This document shows positions 43,896-52,915 of a stretch of 64,000 nt of DNA, in pieces. Every line of letters starts with the position of its first letter. Position 1 is the first letter of the stretch. The notes beneath the pieces are model-generated. The model ran no database searches. It had not been told where the DNA came from and saw nothing but the letters and a program-made list of their open reading frames with translations. Source of the stretch: Lachnospiraceae bacterium. GTDB lineage: Bacteria; Bacillota; Clostridia; Lachnospirales; Lachnospiraceae. The stretch spans positions 124,001 to 188,000 of the forward strand of contig JAETRD010000001.1 of the NCBI GenBank assembly GCA_021770345.1. Reading direction: 5' to 3'. Made by a program: the position numbers and the translations under genes.

Positions 43896-43948
43896 TTTCC
43901 TCCCTGTAGTTCTTTCCTTTTCGGAAACTGCTTCCTTCCCGTCCCGGC

Positions 43949-44041
43949 TTAATTTTCGGTGCCGTCTGCGGCCTCGGTTCCGGTCTCTCCCTCCGTACCG
44001 TCTGCGGCCTCGGTTCCGGTCTCGCTCTCCGTTCCCTCTGC
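43949..44041 (-). repeat. Tandem repeat coding the tail of the trigger-factor-like lipoprotein
   Basis: A block of about 36 bp, including GTCTGCGGCCTCGGTTCCGG on the plus strand, occurs twice with a third partial copy. It encodes GTEAADGTEG(E)T-type repeats and keeps the reading frame. Such repeats change copy number easily by slippage. Confidence 0.7.
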
Positions 44042-45250
44042 GGCCTCCTCCGGCGCCTCCTCAACCGTCACAACCGCGGTCTCCTTCACCGCTTCAAGCG
44101 CCTTGTCACACAGGTAAAATCTGCGGAAAAGCGTCTCTCCGTATACGGCATCCGTGTAACCATACATCTCATACATGGCTTCCGCCGACTCGTAACCGCT
44201 GCTGCTCACCATCTGCTGCGCATATGTGTCAAATTCCTCCTCGTCGACCGTAATCCCCTGTTCCTCCGCTATTGCCAGCATAATAAACTCAGTGCGAATG
44301 CTCCTTTCCATGCTGGAGTACCACTCCTCCTCGAGCTCCTCCAACGTGACGCCGAGGCTTTCACTCGCCGTCTCCTCAAGCTTCGACTCGTCGCCGCCGC
44401 AGAACTGTTCCACATACATATGGCGGTAATCCGCCACACGCGCATCCAGATAATCTTCGGGAATCTCTACCGTACAGTTCTCAAGCAGATAATTCTGAAG
44501 CGTATTGTAGACGTCATACTCCTTATTATAATTGGCGCTGTCCGTCAGCATCGTACGAATTTTATCGCGAAGTTCCTCCACGGTGGAAACCCCAAGGCTC
44601 CCGGAAAAATTCGCCTCGACAACCGCGTCATCCACCTGGTCAAAGGGAATCTCCTTCTGAATTGAATTTACCGTGAATGTGAATACGACTGCTTTTCCCG
44701 CGAGGTCCGTATTGCCGTAATCCTCCGGAAAAGTGACGTCGCAGTCGATGACGTCACCGACGGACGCACCCTTTAAGCCGTCCGTAAAACCCTCGATATA
44801 ACCGCCTCCCGACACCGATGCGTTCGCGTCCACGTCGATCAGCTGATGCTCGGCGCTTCCGCCCGCAAATGCCTCACCGTCGAGCATTCCGACATAATCG
44901 ACGTCCACGACATCGCCCTCGTCGATCTTTGTCTTCGTCTCGTCCGCCGTATAGTACGGTCCGCTGCTGTTATACCAGCTCTCAAAGTACTCGGTCACGT
45001 CGCTCTCGTCCACCTCATAATCTCCGGTGATCGTAATCGGAATCGCGCTGTAGTCGCAGAGCGTCGTGTAATCCGCCGCCCTTAAATCGTACCGGCTTCC
45101 CTCCGGGACAAAGGCTTCTTTTTGATCTTCCGTACCCTGTCCGTTCTCCGTACTTTCCACGTTTTCTCTGTCGTCCTTATTCTCCCCGCAGGCAGCCACG
45201 GATAATCCCAGGACGCCGCAGAGCAATAATACTGCCGCTCTTTTTTTCAT
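43949..45250 (-). CDS. Trigger-factor-like FKBP peptidyl-prolyl isomerase lipoprotein
   Basis: A 433-aa lipoprotein (lipobox VAAC, Cys21). Residues about 100-200 are an FKBP domain as in trigger factor (EGDVVDVDYVGMLDGEAFAGG, GYIEGFTDGLKGASVGDVIDCDVTFPEDYG), and about 205-395 resembles the trigger-factor C-terminal chaperone arms (VVEANFSGSLGVSTVEELRDKI...). The ribosome-binding domain is missing, so it probably folds exported proteins outside the membrane. The last 45 residues are a Glu/Gly/Thr repeat (GTEAADGTE). Confidence 0.88.
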   Translation of the reverse strand: MKKRAAVLLLCGVLGLSVAACGENKDDRENVESTENGQGTEDQKEAFVPEGSRYDLRAADYTTLCDYSAIPITITGDYEVDESDVTEYFESWYNSSGPYYTADETKTKIDEGDVVDVDYVGMLDGEAFAGGSAEHQLIDVDANASVSGGGYIEGFTDGLKGASVGDVIDCDVTFPEDYGNTDLAGKAVVFTFTVNSIQKEIPFDQVDDAVVEANFSGSLGVSTVEELRDKIRTMLTDSANYNKEYDVYNTLQNYLLENCTVEIPEDYLDARVADYRHMYVEQFCGGDESKLEETASESLGVTLEELEEEWYSSMERSIRTEFIMLAIAEEQGITVDEEEFDTYAQQMVSSSGYESAEAMYEMYGYTDAVYGETLFRRFYLCDKALEAVKETAVVTVEEAPEEAAEGTESETGTEAADGTEGETGTEAADGTEN

Positions 45251-45368
45251 ATTATAATATTACCTTTCTCTTCCCTACTTAGACATTCTTTCCGCCTAAC
45301 TTAACTAACATACCACAAATCCCCCGAAAAAAAAAGCCAAACCATCAAACTTTCACAAATGTTTACGA

Positions 45369-45397
45369 TTGCTTTTTTGTCCAATCAATGCTAGAAT
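45369..45397 (+). promoter_or_regulatory. Promoter of the 171-aa membrane protein
   Basis: TTGCTT (45369-45374) and TAGAAT (45392-45397) are 17 bp apart, about 36 bp before the start codon. Confidence 0.65.
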
Positions 45398-45432
45398 AAT
45401 TAAGCAATTTGTTTTCATGGAGGATACCTTAG

Positions 45433-45948
45433 ATGAATATTAGCCCGGTTACCATCGTGTTATTGGTTATTTTAGTAATCTTAATTATCGGATTGGTTGT
45501 GCTGTACTTTCTCGGCAAAAAGGCCCAGAAGCGGAAGGAAGAGCAGGACGCGCAGCTTGCCGCAAACGCACAGACCGTTACGATGCTTGTTATAGATAAA
45601 AAGCGTATGCGCATCAAAGATTCCGGCCTTCCGCAGGTCGTCATCGACCAGACGCCGAAGCTGATGCGCCGTTCCAAGCTTCCGATCGTGAAGGCAAAGG
45701 TCGGCCCGAAGGTCATGTCCCTGATTGCCGACGAGTCGGTTTTCGACCTGATTCCTCTGAAAAAGGAGGTAAAAGCCTCCGTCAGCGGCATCTATATCAC
45801 ACGCGTGACCGGCGTTCGCGGACCGCTTGAGAAGCCGGAGGGCAAGAAGAGCTGGCGCGCAAAATTAAAGGAAAAGGCCGACAGGGCCCAGACGGAGTTA
45901 AACGCCGAAAAGAAAGAAAAAAACAAAAAGGATAAGAAAAAGAAATAA
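45433..45948 (+). CDS. Single-pass membrane protein of unknown function
   Basis: A 171-aa protein with one N-terminal membrane helix (residues about 6-28), a compact beta-rich middle (about 45-125: VTMLVIDKKRMRIKDSGLPQVVID) and a strongly basic, Lys-rich tail (KEKNKKDKKKK). The basic side should face the cytoplasm. It is probably conserved in Lachnospiraceae, but I do not know its function. It is transcribed alone, divergently from the trigger-factor-like gene, with its own promoter and terminator. Confidence 0.8.
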   Translation: MNISPVTIVLLVILVILIIGLVVLYFLGKKAQKRKEEQDAQLAANAQTVTMLVIDKKRMRIKDSGLPQVVIDQTPKLMRRSKLPIVKAKVGPKVMSLIADESVFDLIPLKKEVKASVSGIYITRVTGVRGPLEKPEGKKSWRAKLKEKADRAQTELNAEKKEKNKKDKKKK

Positions 45949-45970
45949 CCGAAGATCGCGATTACGGAAA

Positions 45971-46015
45971 CCGCCGGACTGATGTATGACAGAACTACAC
46001 AGTCCGGTGGTTTTT
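45971..46015 (+). terminator. Terminator after the 171-aa membrane protein
   Basis: CCGCCGGACT and AGTCCGGTGG pair with one G-U, followed by TTTTT, about 20 bp after the stop. Confidence 0.85.
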
Positions 46016-46029
46016 CATTTTACAAAACA

Positions 46030-46390
46030 GTGGAAAGATAAAAGAATCACTTGAAAATCAAGCCGCCCTAATGTACATGAGCAGCCTTTGTAGCTTAAGG
46101 AACGCTCTATGCCAAACGTTTCTGAAAGTTCTTCAATTGCTTGGTCCTTCCACACTCTGGAATGCTCTTTTAACAAGTTCCTCTGTTTTATGTTCTCCTG
46201 TACTGCCCCTATGATTTCCCGGTAAATAGGTCAACAAATACACATATGTACTTCCACTGTGCGCCGACTCTTACATATGTCAGATCGCTTACCACAATCA
46301 TCGGGGGCTGTTTTGCTTCATATCGTTGTTACAACAGCTGATGATTCCGCCTGTGAGACCTCCACGCTTAAGGTGCGCGCTCTTTCCCCT
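46030..46390 (-). pseudogene. IS3-family transposase relic
   Basis: Broken minus-strand frames still read VVSDLTYVRVGAQWKYICVFVDLF and, in another frame, IEELSETFGIERSLSYKGC. These are the DDE integrase-core blocks of IS3-family OrfB (consensus DLTYVRVGGKW.Y.C...DLF and F.I..SLS.KG). Stops and frameshifts separate them, and no terminal repeats are recognisable, so it is an old dead copy. Confidence 0.75.
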
Positions 46391-46484
46391 CATCTATCCG
46401 CCACAACTATACACTTCCTCGTTGCCCAGGCGTGTTCGGGACTTTCACCCGTTAGAGCGCGCCCATGGCGCGCAAACCAAAAAA

Positions 46485-46523
46485 AGCAGGAAAACCCTCC
46501 GATTCATCAGATATTTTCCTGCT
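46485..46523 (-). terminator. Terminator after the Rpn-like relic
   Basis: Minus-strand AGCAGGAAAA and TTTTCCTGCT form a stem followed by TTTTTT. It still sits 40 bp after the stop of the degenerate Rpn-like gene. Confidence 0.8.
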
Positions 46524-46563
46524 TTGCAGCCATATGATAAAACTTTATTCTATTCCTGCGTTT

Positions 46564-47110
46564 TCACACAGTCTGGACTCCTGCAAGCTGCTCCACTTCC
46601 TCCACATTAAGGCCGGTGTCTTCCGCAATTTCCTCAATTGTAAGTTTCCCCCTTTTCAGCATCCGCAGCGCCGTCTCCCTTTTTGCTTCACTCATTCCCT
46701 GACTGATTCCCTGATTTAAAATAGTTCTTGCGCTTGTCTCAAGTAATGCCCCTCATCATATCACCTACGCCTTTCTGCACTTTCTCATACTTCTGTGCTA
46801 TCTCCTTTATCACATCACCGGAAAGCTCTATAATTGTACGCTTGTCAAAGGCTCCTATGATTTTCTTCCCTTCCAGTTCGTCAAGCCCTTCTAAAATATT
46901 CTCATACTCTGCCTTTAATTCTGCAAGCTTCTTCTCATTACTATTATACTCCGCAAAACTTTTCTCATGTGAAAAAATATAAAACGGAATCAACATCAGC
47001 AGTTCACTTTTCTGTCAGAAATCCAAGCAAATCACCGAAAACGCCGTAAAAATCATGAGAAACATCTAAATTATCAGACAACTCCCCTCTTTGCAATTCC
47101 GCACTTTGTC
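46564..47110 (-). pseudogene. Rpn-type PD-(D/E)XK nuclease/transposase relic (C-terminal part)
   Basis: Two minus-strand pieces in different frames match the C-terminal half of the Rpn/TIGR01784 putative transposase family: LIPFYIFSHEKSFAEYNSNEKKLAELKAEYENI (up to about 46739) and then LNQGISQGMSEAKRETALRML followed by KRGKLTIEEIAEDTGL to the stop at 46564. A frameshift near 46740 joins them. The nuclease motif is missing. A further piece upstream (to about 47110) is possible. Confidence 0.7.
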
Positions 47111-47124
47111 ATCCCACACATTCC

Positions 47125-47568
47125 TCAGATGCGGAACTCTCCCGTCCCTTTTGACTGTACTTTCATGACAATCGTGCAGTCGGCCAGATGTTCGTAATTC
47201 ACCTCAAGCGCATAGTCTACCGTCACCGTAAGGCTGTCCTCGTCCTCTTTTACGTCGAGCCTTGTGGCGTCAATCCCGATCAGGAGACTTCCGTACGGTG
47301 TATAGTAATAGGTCACGTTTTTCTTGTCCTTTTCAAACATCATATGTACATTGGAGACACCGCGCTTTGTGATGTCAAGCATACACCCGTCCAGCTTGAT
47401 GATATTGCGGGTCTGCTCCGTAAAACCTTCCGCCACCTCGTCGTAAATGATATAATGCTTCCCGTTCTTTTTGTAATAATCCGCGGAGGTTATCACCTCC
47501 ACCGGCTCTCCGCCTGTCTCCTCCGCGAACTGAAGCCCGCTGATCGACACTAATACTTCTTTTGTCAT
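47125..47568 (-). CDS. DUF1934 family beta-barrel protein (YwiB-like)
   Basis: A 147-aa, strand-rich protein of the DUF1934 family (YwiB in Bacillus): SADYYKKNGKHYIIYDEV, VTYYYTPYGSLLIGIDA and the C-terminal VDYALEVN are typical. The family adopts a lipocalin-like barrel and its role is unknown. GAGAGG precedes the start. It is next to a sporulation gene in this window but is not obviously co-regulated. Confidence 0.88.
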   Translation of the reverse strand: MTKEVLVSISGLQFAEETGGEPVEVITSADYYKKNGKHYIIYDEVAEGFTEQTRNIIKLDGCMLDITKRGVSNVHMMFEKDKKNVTYYYTPYGSLLIGIDATRLDVKEDEDSLTVTVDYALEVNYEHLADCTIVMKVQSKGTGEFRI

Positions 47569-47659
47569 GTTATCCTCTCATCCAAACAATACTGATAACA
47601 TAGTAACGGCTTTCCGCGAAAGATTCAAGTATTAATCTTCATTTTAAATCGAAAACGGT

Positions 47660-48286
47660 TTACTCCATTAGCCCGTCGAGAAACGGCAGATAGCGGAACC
47701 GCACCTGATAATCCCCTTCGGTAAATACCTCGCGGTATTCCTCCTCGGTCAGCACCTTTCGGAGCGACTCCTTTGCATCCTCATCCACCACCTCGTACAC
47801 GCTGTCGGAAAAGCACATATTCGGATACATCACGCACCACCAGTTATGCCCCTCGCCCTCTCCGATCACAATCTCAAGCGCTTCGTAAGTCCCGGCCGGA
47901 AATGTATAGTCTCCATATGTCTTCACCGGGAAATCCACCATCGCCAGCTGCGCGGTTACATTGTAATCGCACCCCTCCGCTTCGATGACCCGCTCTGCGG
48001 TCTCCACCACCTCGTCCATCGATGTGCGTATCACATCCTCGCACGCGCTGCGATCCGATGCCGCCTTCATGCGCTCCCCGAGCAGCGCCCCCACGGCATC
48101 CCGCACCTCAAGCTTCAGCTGCTGATCTTCCTCGCTGTCACTGTTCGCACGCACATGAAAACGCAGGATTTTCTCCGCGATCTCCTGCTGTAACCTGACC
48201 TGTTTTCCGTACTGTACGCCCAGAACGGACGCCAGCAGAACGGCTGCACCAAAACATACATATAAGACGGATTTTCTGTATTTCAT
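47660..48286 (-). CDS. spoIIR: Stage II sporulation protein R
   Basis: A 208-aa secreted signalling protein made in the forespore; it triggers SpoIIGA to process pro-sigma-E in the mother cell. After a membrane/signal segment (residues about 8-25), ILRFHVRANSDSEEDQQLKLEVRDAVGALL is the family's hallmark, followed by VDFPVKTYGDYTFPAGTYEALEIVIGEGEGHNWWCVMYPNMC. The start at 48286 drops 50 upstream codons unlike the family. It proves that the organism's lineage sporulates. Confidence 0.95.
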   Translation of the reverse strand: MKYRKSVLYVCFGAAVLLASVLGVQYGKQVRLQQEIAEKILRFHVRANSDSEEDQQLKLEVRDAVGALLGERMKAASDRSACEDVIRTSMDEVVETAERVIEAEGCDYNVTAQLAMVDFPVKTYGDYTFPAGTYEALEIVIGEGEGHNWWCVMYPNMCFSDSVYEVVDEDAKESLRKVLTEEEYREVFTEGDYQVRFRYLPFLDGLME

Positions 48287-48441
48287 ATTCACACTCTCTT
48301 TCTCATTTATTTGATTCGGACATTCTGTATGACACTCGAATCTTGCTATGAGTATCTGCCTCCTCCCCTTTTCCTGCGGGGAGGCAGAGGGTCTCTTTAT
48401 AGTCGGATGCTTCCCATATTTTTCCATCTTATACATGCATT

Positions 48442-50505
48442 CTAAAATTTCATCCAGTCTATCTGCAAATCGCAGACGATTTCCACAGATGATTCATAGG
48501 TGTCAGGGGCAGACTGATACGCAAAATACCAGTCTCTGTTCGCCCCGCCGAGTTTCCGGTAGCTGTTCGTAAGATCAATCCCCCGCCCTCTCAGCAAGCC
48601 TGCCGCGGTCTCATTCAAGTATGCCGTCACGGCGTCCGTCAGCTCTTCCTCCGACGCCTGGCCGTTCTGATTGACGACGCTGCCGCTGCAGCAAATCTCC
48701 GCCAAAATCTGCCGCCGGCCGCCTTTCCCGTCAAAAGAAATCCTGCTGCGGGCACCGCTAAGCTCCAAAACCGTATCCTCATCCACGGAAAGCAAGTAGG
48801 ATTCCAGCTTGTTCTGGATGAAAAATGAGATCTTCGCCTCCGCACACCCCACAGTCCCCGCATTCTTTCCCCGCTTCCACACACAGTATTCCGTCACCTT
48901 CGGCTTTCCCTCTTCCTCCGCCACAAAAGGAATGAATAACGTCTCCTGCCGGTTTTCCTGTTCCTGGTAGAGCACGCCGAGTGTCGGATACATCCGCTTA
49001 TCGATTTCCGATACCGTCTCGAACTGCTTCTCCAGATAGGTTCCCACCGATTCCCCAAGCGTCTCCGACAGCCCCATAATCTGCTCTGCATCCTCCACGG
49101 CCACCACATAGGTATTCCGCGGCACATCATTTTTCTGTTCCAGCAGATCCAGGAGTTCTTCTGTCTGCGCCTCATTTTCAAGCAGTGCCCGCTCCAAAAA
49201 CAGTACTTTCAGATGGTTGTAATCGGGCCGGCTGTTATCCTCATACTCGGCTGCAAGCCATGCTTCGCTGATATTCTGAGCCTCTTTAACCGCCAGTTCG
49301 GCCGGGAAGCTCCGATCCTCGAGCTCGGCCGTTCCGCAGCCGCCGCACACCGTACCCGAAAGAATGACAAACGCAATCACCGCAGCCATCCTTTTTGCCG
49401 CCTTGCTGCCCTTAAAAATCGATACAAGCCGTAAAAGCAGGGGCACCGCCACCAAAAACGGCGTGCCCGCATACCACAGGAACAATTCAAACCACCGCAG
49501 CGCGGATGCGCTCTGATAGAAAACCAGCGCCAAAATCAGCACTGCAGGCAGCACTCCGATTGAAATCCGCCGCTCCCTCTCCCGCGCGTCCTTCCCGCTG
49601 CCGAGCCCAAGCAGATGCGTCAGACAATACCCGCCGTAAAAGACGCTTCCGTTTAACAGCGCATAGAGCGTAAAAAACCAGATTCCGAACATAAACGCAT
49701 CCGTGCGCTTTAAAAATCCTCCGTAGGTCTGCACCGTACTCATCATTGTAATTGCCGGAAACTCCATCTCACCCAAAGCGCCGGCCCCGAAAATTCCGAG
49801 CAGGATCAGATAAAGCGCCGCGTAGACAACGCCGGTGAAAACAACCGCGCCACATCCCGCATGAAGCAGGGCCGTGCGCTTCTCCACATAGCCGCCCAAA
49901 AACAGCAGCAGGGAAACCGGCGCGAGACACATAAACACACAATATGCGCCCAGCGCCGCTCTGCCTGCGCCCTCCGTAAATATGGGCGCCCAGTAATCCG
50001 TCTGTACCTCGTCCGTCGCAAAGACAAACATCGCAAACAGCGGCACCATAAGAAACCAGAACAAAAGCTCATACGCGCGTGCCCGCCCCTCGATACCGCC
50101 CCACACACCATAGCCTGCCAGCAGCAGTACAAGGATGAGCACCAGCCAGAAAGACTCTTCCCTGAGCAGGCTTTTTAACACGACATCCGAAAACAGATAG
50201 GCCACATACCCCGCCAGCAACACAAAATACAGCACATACCCCGCCGCGCAGAGCTTCCCGCACACCTTCCCGAGCTTTCGTTCGAGATAGAGCGGAAACG
50301 CCTCCTCCATATCCCGCACGAGCGGCGCAAGCAGCCGCAGATACACGAGCGCCGCCGCCACGCCCAGCACAATACAAAAAATCCCGTCTCTGCCCGCCAC
50401 CTTTGCGAGCACCGTGGGCAAAAGCAGCGTGCCCGCCCCCAACAGATCAAATGTCAGCAGGCGAAATGTCTGTCTTCCCGATATTTTATGATTCTCCGCA
50501 AACAT
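48442..50505 (-). CDS. Fused spore germination protein GerAB-GerAC
   Basis: A single 687-aa frame joins two normally separate germinant-receptor subunits. Residues 1-365 are a GerAB-type amino-acid permease with ten hydrophobic helices. Residues 370-400 form another helix ending in a lipobox-like SGTVCGGC (Cys390) and TAELEDRS, the N-terminal GerAC mark, and residues 400-687 are a GerAC-type domain (ending SSVEIVCDLQIDWMKF). The extra helix would place the GerAC part outside the membrane, as required. It follows gerAA by 12 bp in an operon. Confidence 0.88.
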   Translation of the reverse strand: MFAENHKISGRQTFRLLTFDLLGAGTLLLPTVLAKVAGRDGIFCIVLGVAAALVYLRLLAPLVRDMEEAFPLYLERKLGKVCGKLCAAGYVLYFVLLAGYVAYLFSDVVLKSLLREESFWLVLILVLLLAGYGVWGGIEGRARAYELLFWFLMVPLFAMFVFATDEVQTDYWAPIFTEGAGRAALGAYCVFMCLAPVSLLLFLGGYVEKRTALLHAGCGAVVFTGVVYAALYLILLGIFGAGALGEMEFPAITMMSTVQTYGGFLKRTDAFMFGIWFFTLYALLNGSVFYGGYCLTHLLGLGSGKDARERERRISIGVLPAVLILALVFYQSASALRWFELFLWYAGTPFLVAVPLLLRLVSIFKGSKAAKRMAAVIAFVILSGTVCGGCGTAELEDRSFPAELAVKEAQNISEAWLAAEYEDNSRPDYNHLKVLFLERALLENEAQTEELLDLLEQKNDVPRNTYVVAVEDAEQIMGLSETLGESVGTYLEKQFETVSEIDKRMYPTLGVLYQEQENRQETLFIPFVAEEEGKPKVTEYCVWKRGKNAGTVGCAEAKISFFIQNKLESYLLSVDEDTVLELSGARSRISFDGKGGRRQILAEICCSGSVVNQNGQASEEELTDAVTAYLNETAAGLLRGRGIDLTNSYRKLGGANRDWYFAYQSAPDTYESSVEIVCDLQIDWMKF

Positions 50506-50517
50506 ATGTCCGCCTCC

Positions 50518-52014
50518 CTACTCTCCCTTTTGGTTCCGGTAAAAACGCAGTTTCACCCGTTCTCCCTGCCTTGTGTAAATCGGCCGTTTCCGCAGCCTGC
50601 GCATCGGGAATCTCCACAGAAAATCCCGCTGGTCTTCGTAATCGTTCAAATCCGCGCCCACAAACGGCATCAGATACGGAATCCCAAAACTTTTCAGCTG
50701 CGACAGATGAATCAGTACAAACATGAGCCCCACGAGCATTCCAAAGAACCCGAGCCATGCACAGATACCGATAAAGAAAAATTTCAGCAGCCGAAACGCC
50801 GTTGCAAATTCCTCATTCGGAATCGCAAACGAGCACAGTGCGGTAAACGCGATCACGATCACCACAATCGGGCTGACCAGATTCGCCTCCACCGCCGCCT
50901 GGCCGATGATAAGTCCGCCGACGATCCCGATCGTATTTCCCATCGCACCGGGCAGACGCACGCCGGCCTCCCGGAGCAGTTCAAACGACAGTTCCATGAT
51001 CAGTACCTCCACCACGGCGGGAAACGGAACTCCCTTCCTCGCCTCTGCAAAGGAAAGCAGCAATGTCGTCGGCAGTATCTGCGTGTGGAAATTCGTGACC
51101 GCAAGATAGAGTCCCGGCAGCGTCATCGCAAAAAAAGACGCCATGTAGCGGATCAACCGCTCGAATGTGGCGATTTCCCAACGGTTATAATAATCGTCGC
51201 TGGTGCGGATAAACGAATTGTAATCCGTCGGCAGCAGCAGCGCCTCCGGCGAGTTGTCCGACATCAGGACGACGCGCCCTTCGAGAATTGACATTGCCGC
51301 CCGGTCCGGGCGTTCGGTGGTCTGAAACTGCGGAAACGGGGAATACCACTTTTCCTCCGACAGCTGCTCGAGCACGCCGCTGTCTAACACCCCGTCTATC
51401 TCAAACCCGTCAAGCCTGCGCTCAATCTCCTCTAACAGCCCGGGGCGGATCAGGTCGTCCATATATACCAGAAACACATTCGTTTTCGAGCGGACGCCGA
51501 TTTTTTTCTGTTTGACTTTGACCTGCGGGGAGCGGATGCGCTTCCGGATCAGCGCGGCATTCTGCTTGACGGAATCCGTAAATCCCTCGTTCGAGCCGCG
51601 CACGACTTTCTCGGATTCGGCCTCGCTCACTCCCATATTCGGGTAGCCGTCATCCGGGATCTTGATCGCCTTCGCAAAACCCTCCACAAAAAGAATGCTT
51701 TCCCCAGCCAGAAGTCCGTCCGCGGCTTCCTCGATCGTCATAAAATATGTCGCATCCGAGGTCGCGAGCGCATTTTCCTCCAGCGCCCGAAGCAGTTCGT
51801 CTCTCGGAATGCTGCGCAGATATTTTAGGAGTTCAAGCAGCGCGGAATTTCCCATATCCACCGCCACCTCGATAAATGTCAGGTAACAGGGGACATCCCC
51901 ATCCTTCCCAAGCTTTAACTCCTTTTTTTTGATGTCGTCACAGTCCGCAAACAGCTGCTCCATCCGCGCGATATTTTCCGCAAGATTTTTCGTGACCGCA
52001 GTCTCCTTTGCCAT
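50518..52014 (-). CDS. Spore germination receptor subunit A (GerAA family)
   Basis: A 498-aa GerA-family protein. The N-terminal soluble half contains DDLIRPGLLEEIERRLDGFEIDGVLDSGVLEQL and VLMSDNSPEALLLP; the C-terminal half has four or five membrane helices (SFFAMTLPGLYLAVTNFHTQILPT, GNTIGIVGGLIIGQAAVEANLVSPIVVI). With the fused GerAB-GerAC protein it would form a complete germinant receptor in the inner spore membrane. Length is normal. Confidence 0.93.
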   Translation of the reverse strand: MAKETAVTKNLAENIARMEQLFADCDDIKKKELKLGKDGDVPCYLTFIEVAVDMGNSALLELLKYLRSIPRDELLRALEENALATSDATYFMTIEEAADGLLAGESILFVEGFAKAIKIPDDGYPNMGVSEAESEKVVRGSNEGFTDSVKQNAALIRKRIRSPQVKVKQKKIGVRSKTNVFLVYMDDLIRPGLLEEIERRLDGFEIDGVLDSGVLEQLSEEKWYSPFPQFQTTERPDRAAMSILEGRVVLMSDNSPEALLLPTDYNSFIRTSDDYYNRWEIATFERLIRYMASFFAMTLPGLYLAVTNFHTQILPTTLLLSFAEARKGVPFPAVVEVLIMELSFELLREAGVRLPGAMGNTIGIVGGLIIGQAAVEANLVSPIVVIVIAFTALCSFAIPNEEFATAFRLLKFFFIGICAWLGFFGMLVGLMFVLIHLSQLKSFGIPYLMPFVGADLNDYEDQRDFLWRFPMRRLRKRPIYTRQGERVKLRFYRNQKGE

Positions 52015-52070
52015 CGCATCCTCCCTTTCCCCCGGCCCGCCGGGCGTATTTCCGCATTTATATGTGCATA

Positions 52071-52098
52071 AAAAAGGATAAGCCTGCGCTTATCCTTT
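52071..52098. terminator. Bidirectional terminator after the GntR gene
   Basis: AAGGATAAGC and GCTTATCCTT pair over ten bases around a short loop, with A and T runs on both sides. It separates the GntR gene from gerAA. Confidence 0.85.
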
Positions 52099-52132
52099 TC
52101 TCCTTCTGTTATTCTGTTCGCAAATCGTAAAA

Positions 52133-52807
52133 TTATTCCTGTTCCCGAATCATTTCCTTTACCGCCGTCACCTGATTACGCACATGCTTGTGCATCGCTG
52201 CGGTCACTTTCGGCAGATCTTTGTCGGATAATCCCTCGACAATCTCGCTGTGTTCCTGAATCAGCGCCGGATAATTTCTCTCGTCCTTGAGATATTCGAC
52301 CCGGTACCGGTACATCTGCTCCCGCAGATTGCTCAGCATACTCACAAGCTTGGGGTTTCCCGTGGACTGATAGATGATATCGTGAAACTTCACATCCGCC
52401 TCGGCGATTTTTCTGACATCCCCGGTCTTTGTGTACAACGCAAATTCCTGCATCGTGCGCCGCAGCGTATCGAGCTGCTCCGCCGTCATCTGCCTGCACG
52501 CAATCGACACCGCAAGCTCGTCTAAGGCATCCCGTATCTGGAGGACATCCTCCATGTCCTTCTCCGTCATCTTCGCAACCTCGGCTCCCCGCCGCGGAAT
52601 CGTGACCGCCAGTCCCTCCTGCTCTAACATCCGGATTGCCTCCCGTATCGGCGTGCGGCTCACTCCCAGCTTCCCCGCAAGCTGCAGCTCCATCAGGCGT
52701 TCCCCCGGCTTTAATTCCCCTTTTAAAATCGCTTCCCGCAGCGTGTGAAATACCACGTCGCGGAGCGGCAGATACGCATCCATATGAAGTGTCAGATTAT
52801 CCGTCAT
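52133..52807 (-). CDS. GntR/FadR-family transcriptional regulator
   Basis: A 224-aa regulator. The winged helix is at residues 10-75 (LREAILKGELKPGERLMELQLAGKLGVSRTPIREAIRMLEQEGL), and the FCD effector domain (about 85-215) has the metal/ligand residues in HDIIYQ and EHSEIV. It lies downstream of ispE on the same strand; this pair is common in Clostridia, but the target is unknown. Confidence 0.92.
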   Translation of the reverse strand: MTDNLTLHMDAYLPLRDVVFHTLREAILKGELKPGERLMELQLAGKLGVSRTPIREAIRMLEQEGLAVTIPRRGAEVAKMTEKDMEDVLQIRDALDELAVSIACRQMTAEQLDTLRRTMQEFALYTKTGDVRKIAEADVKFHDIIYQSTGNPKLVSMLSNLREQMYRYRVEYLKDERNYPALIQEHSEIVEGLSDKDLPKVTAAMHKHVRNQVTAVKEMIREQE

Positions 52808-52858
52808 GTTTTTCCTCCATAGTTACCTCCATGCGCACACGCTTTTGGTACATCTCAA

Positions 52859-52908
52859 GTTTGTGCGTATGCGCGCAAACCTGGGATTGAAAATTTTAAT
52901 TTTCAATC
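52859..52908 (-). repeat. Paired hairpins between ispE and the GntR gene
   Basis: Minus-strand hairpins GATTGAAAATT...AATTTTCAATC (52885-52908) and GTTTGcGCG...GCaCAAAC (52859-52880) follow the ispE stop. They have the same order and design as the asnS and LacI leader hairpins, but the AGAAAGGAGCATGGTT core is missing. Confidence 0.65.
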
Positions 52909-52915
52909 TTACATT

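Noticed and set aside
43814-43948. T-box riboswitch before asnS
   Set aside because: No specifier hairpin, no TGGNACC-type T-box sequence; the leader is the short hairpin/core element instead.
46259-46719. Three short plus-strand ORFs (84-94 codons)
   Set aside because: They are antisense to the IS3 and Rpn relics and resemble nothing.
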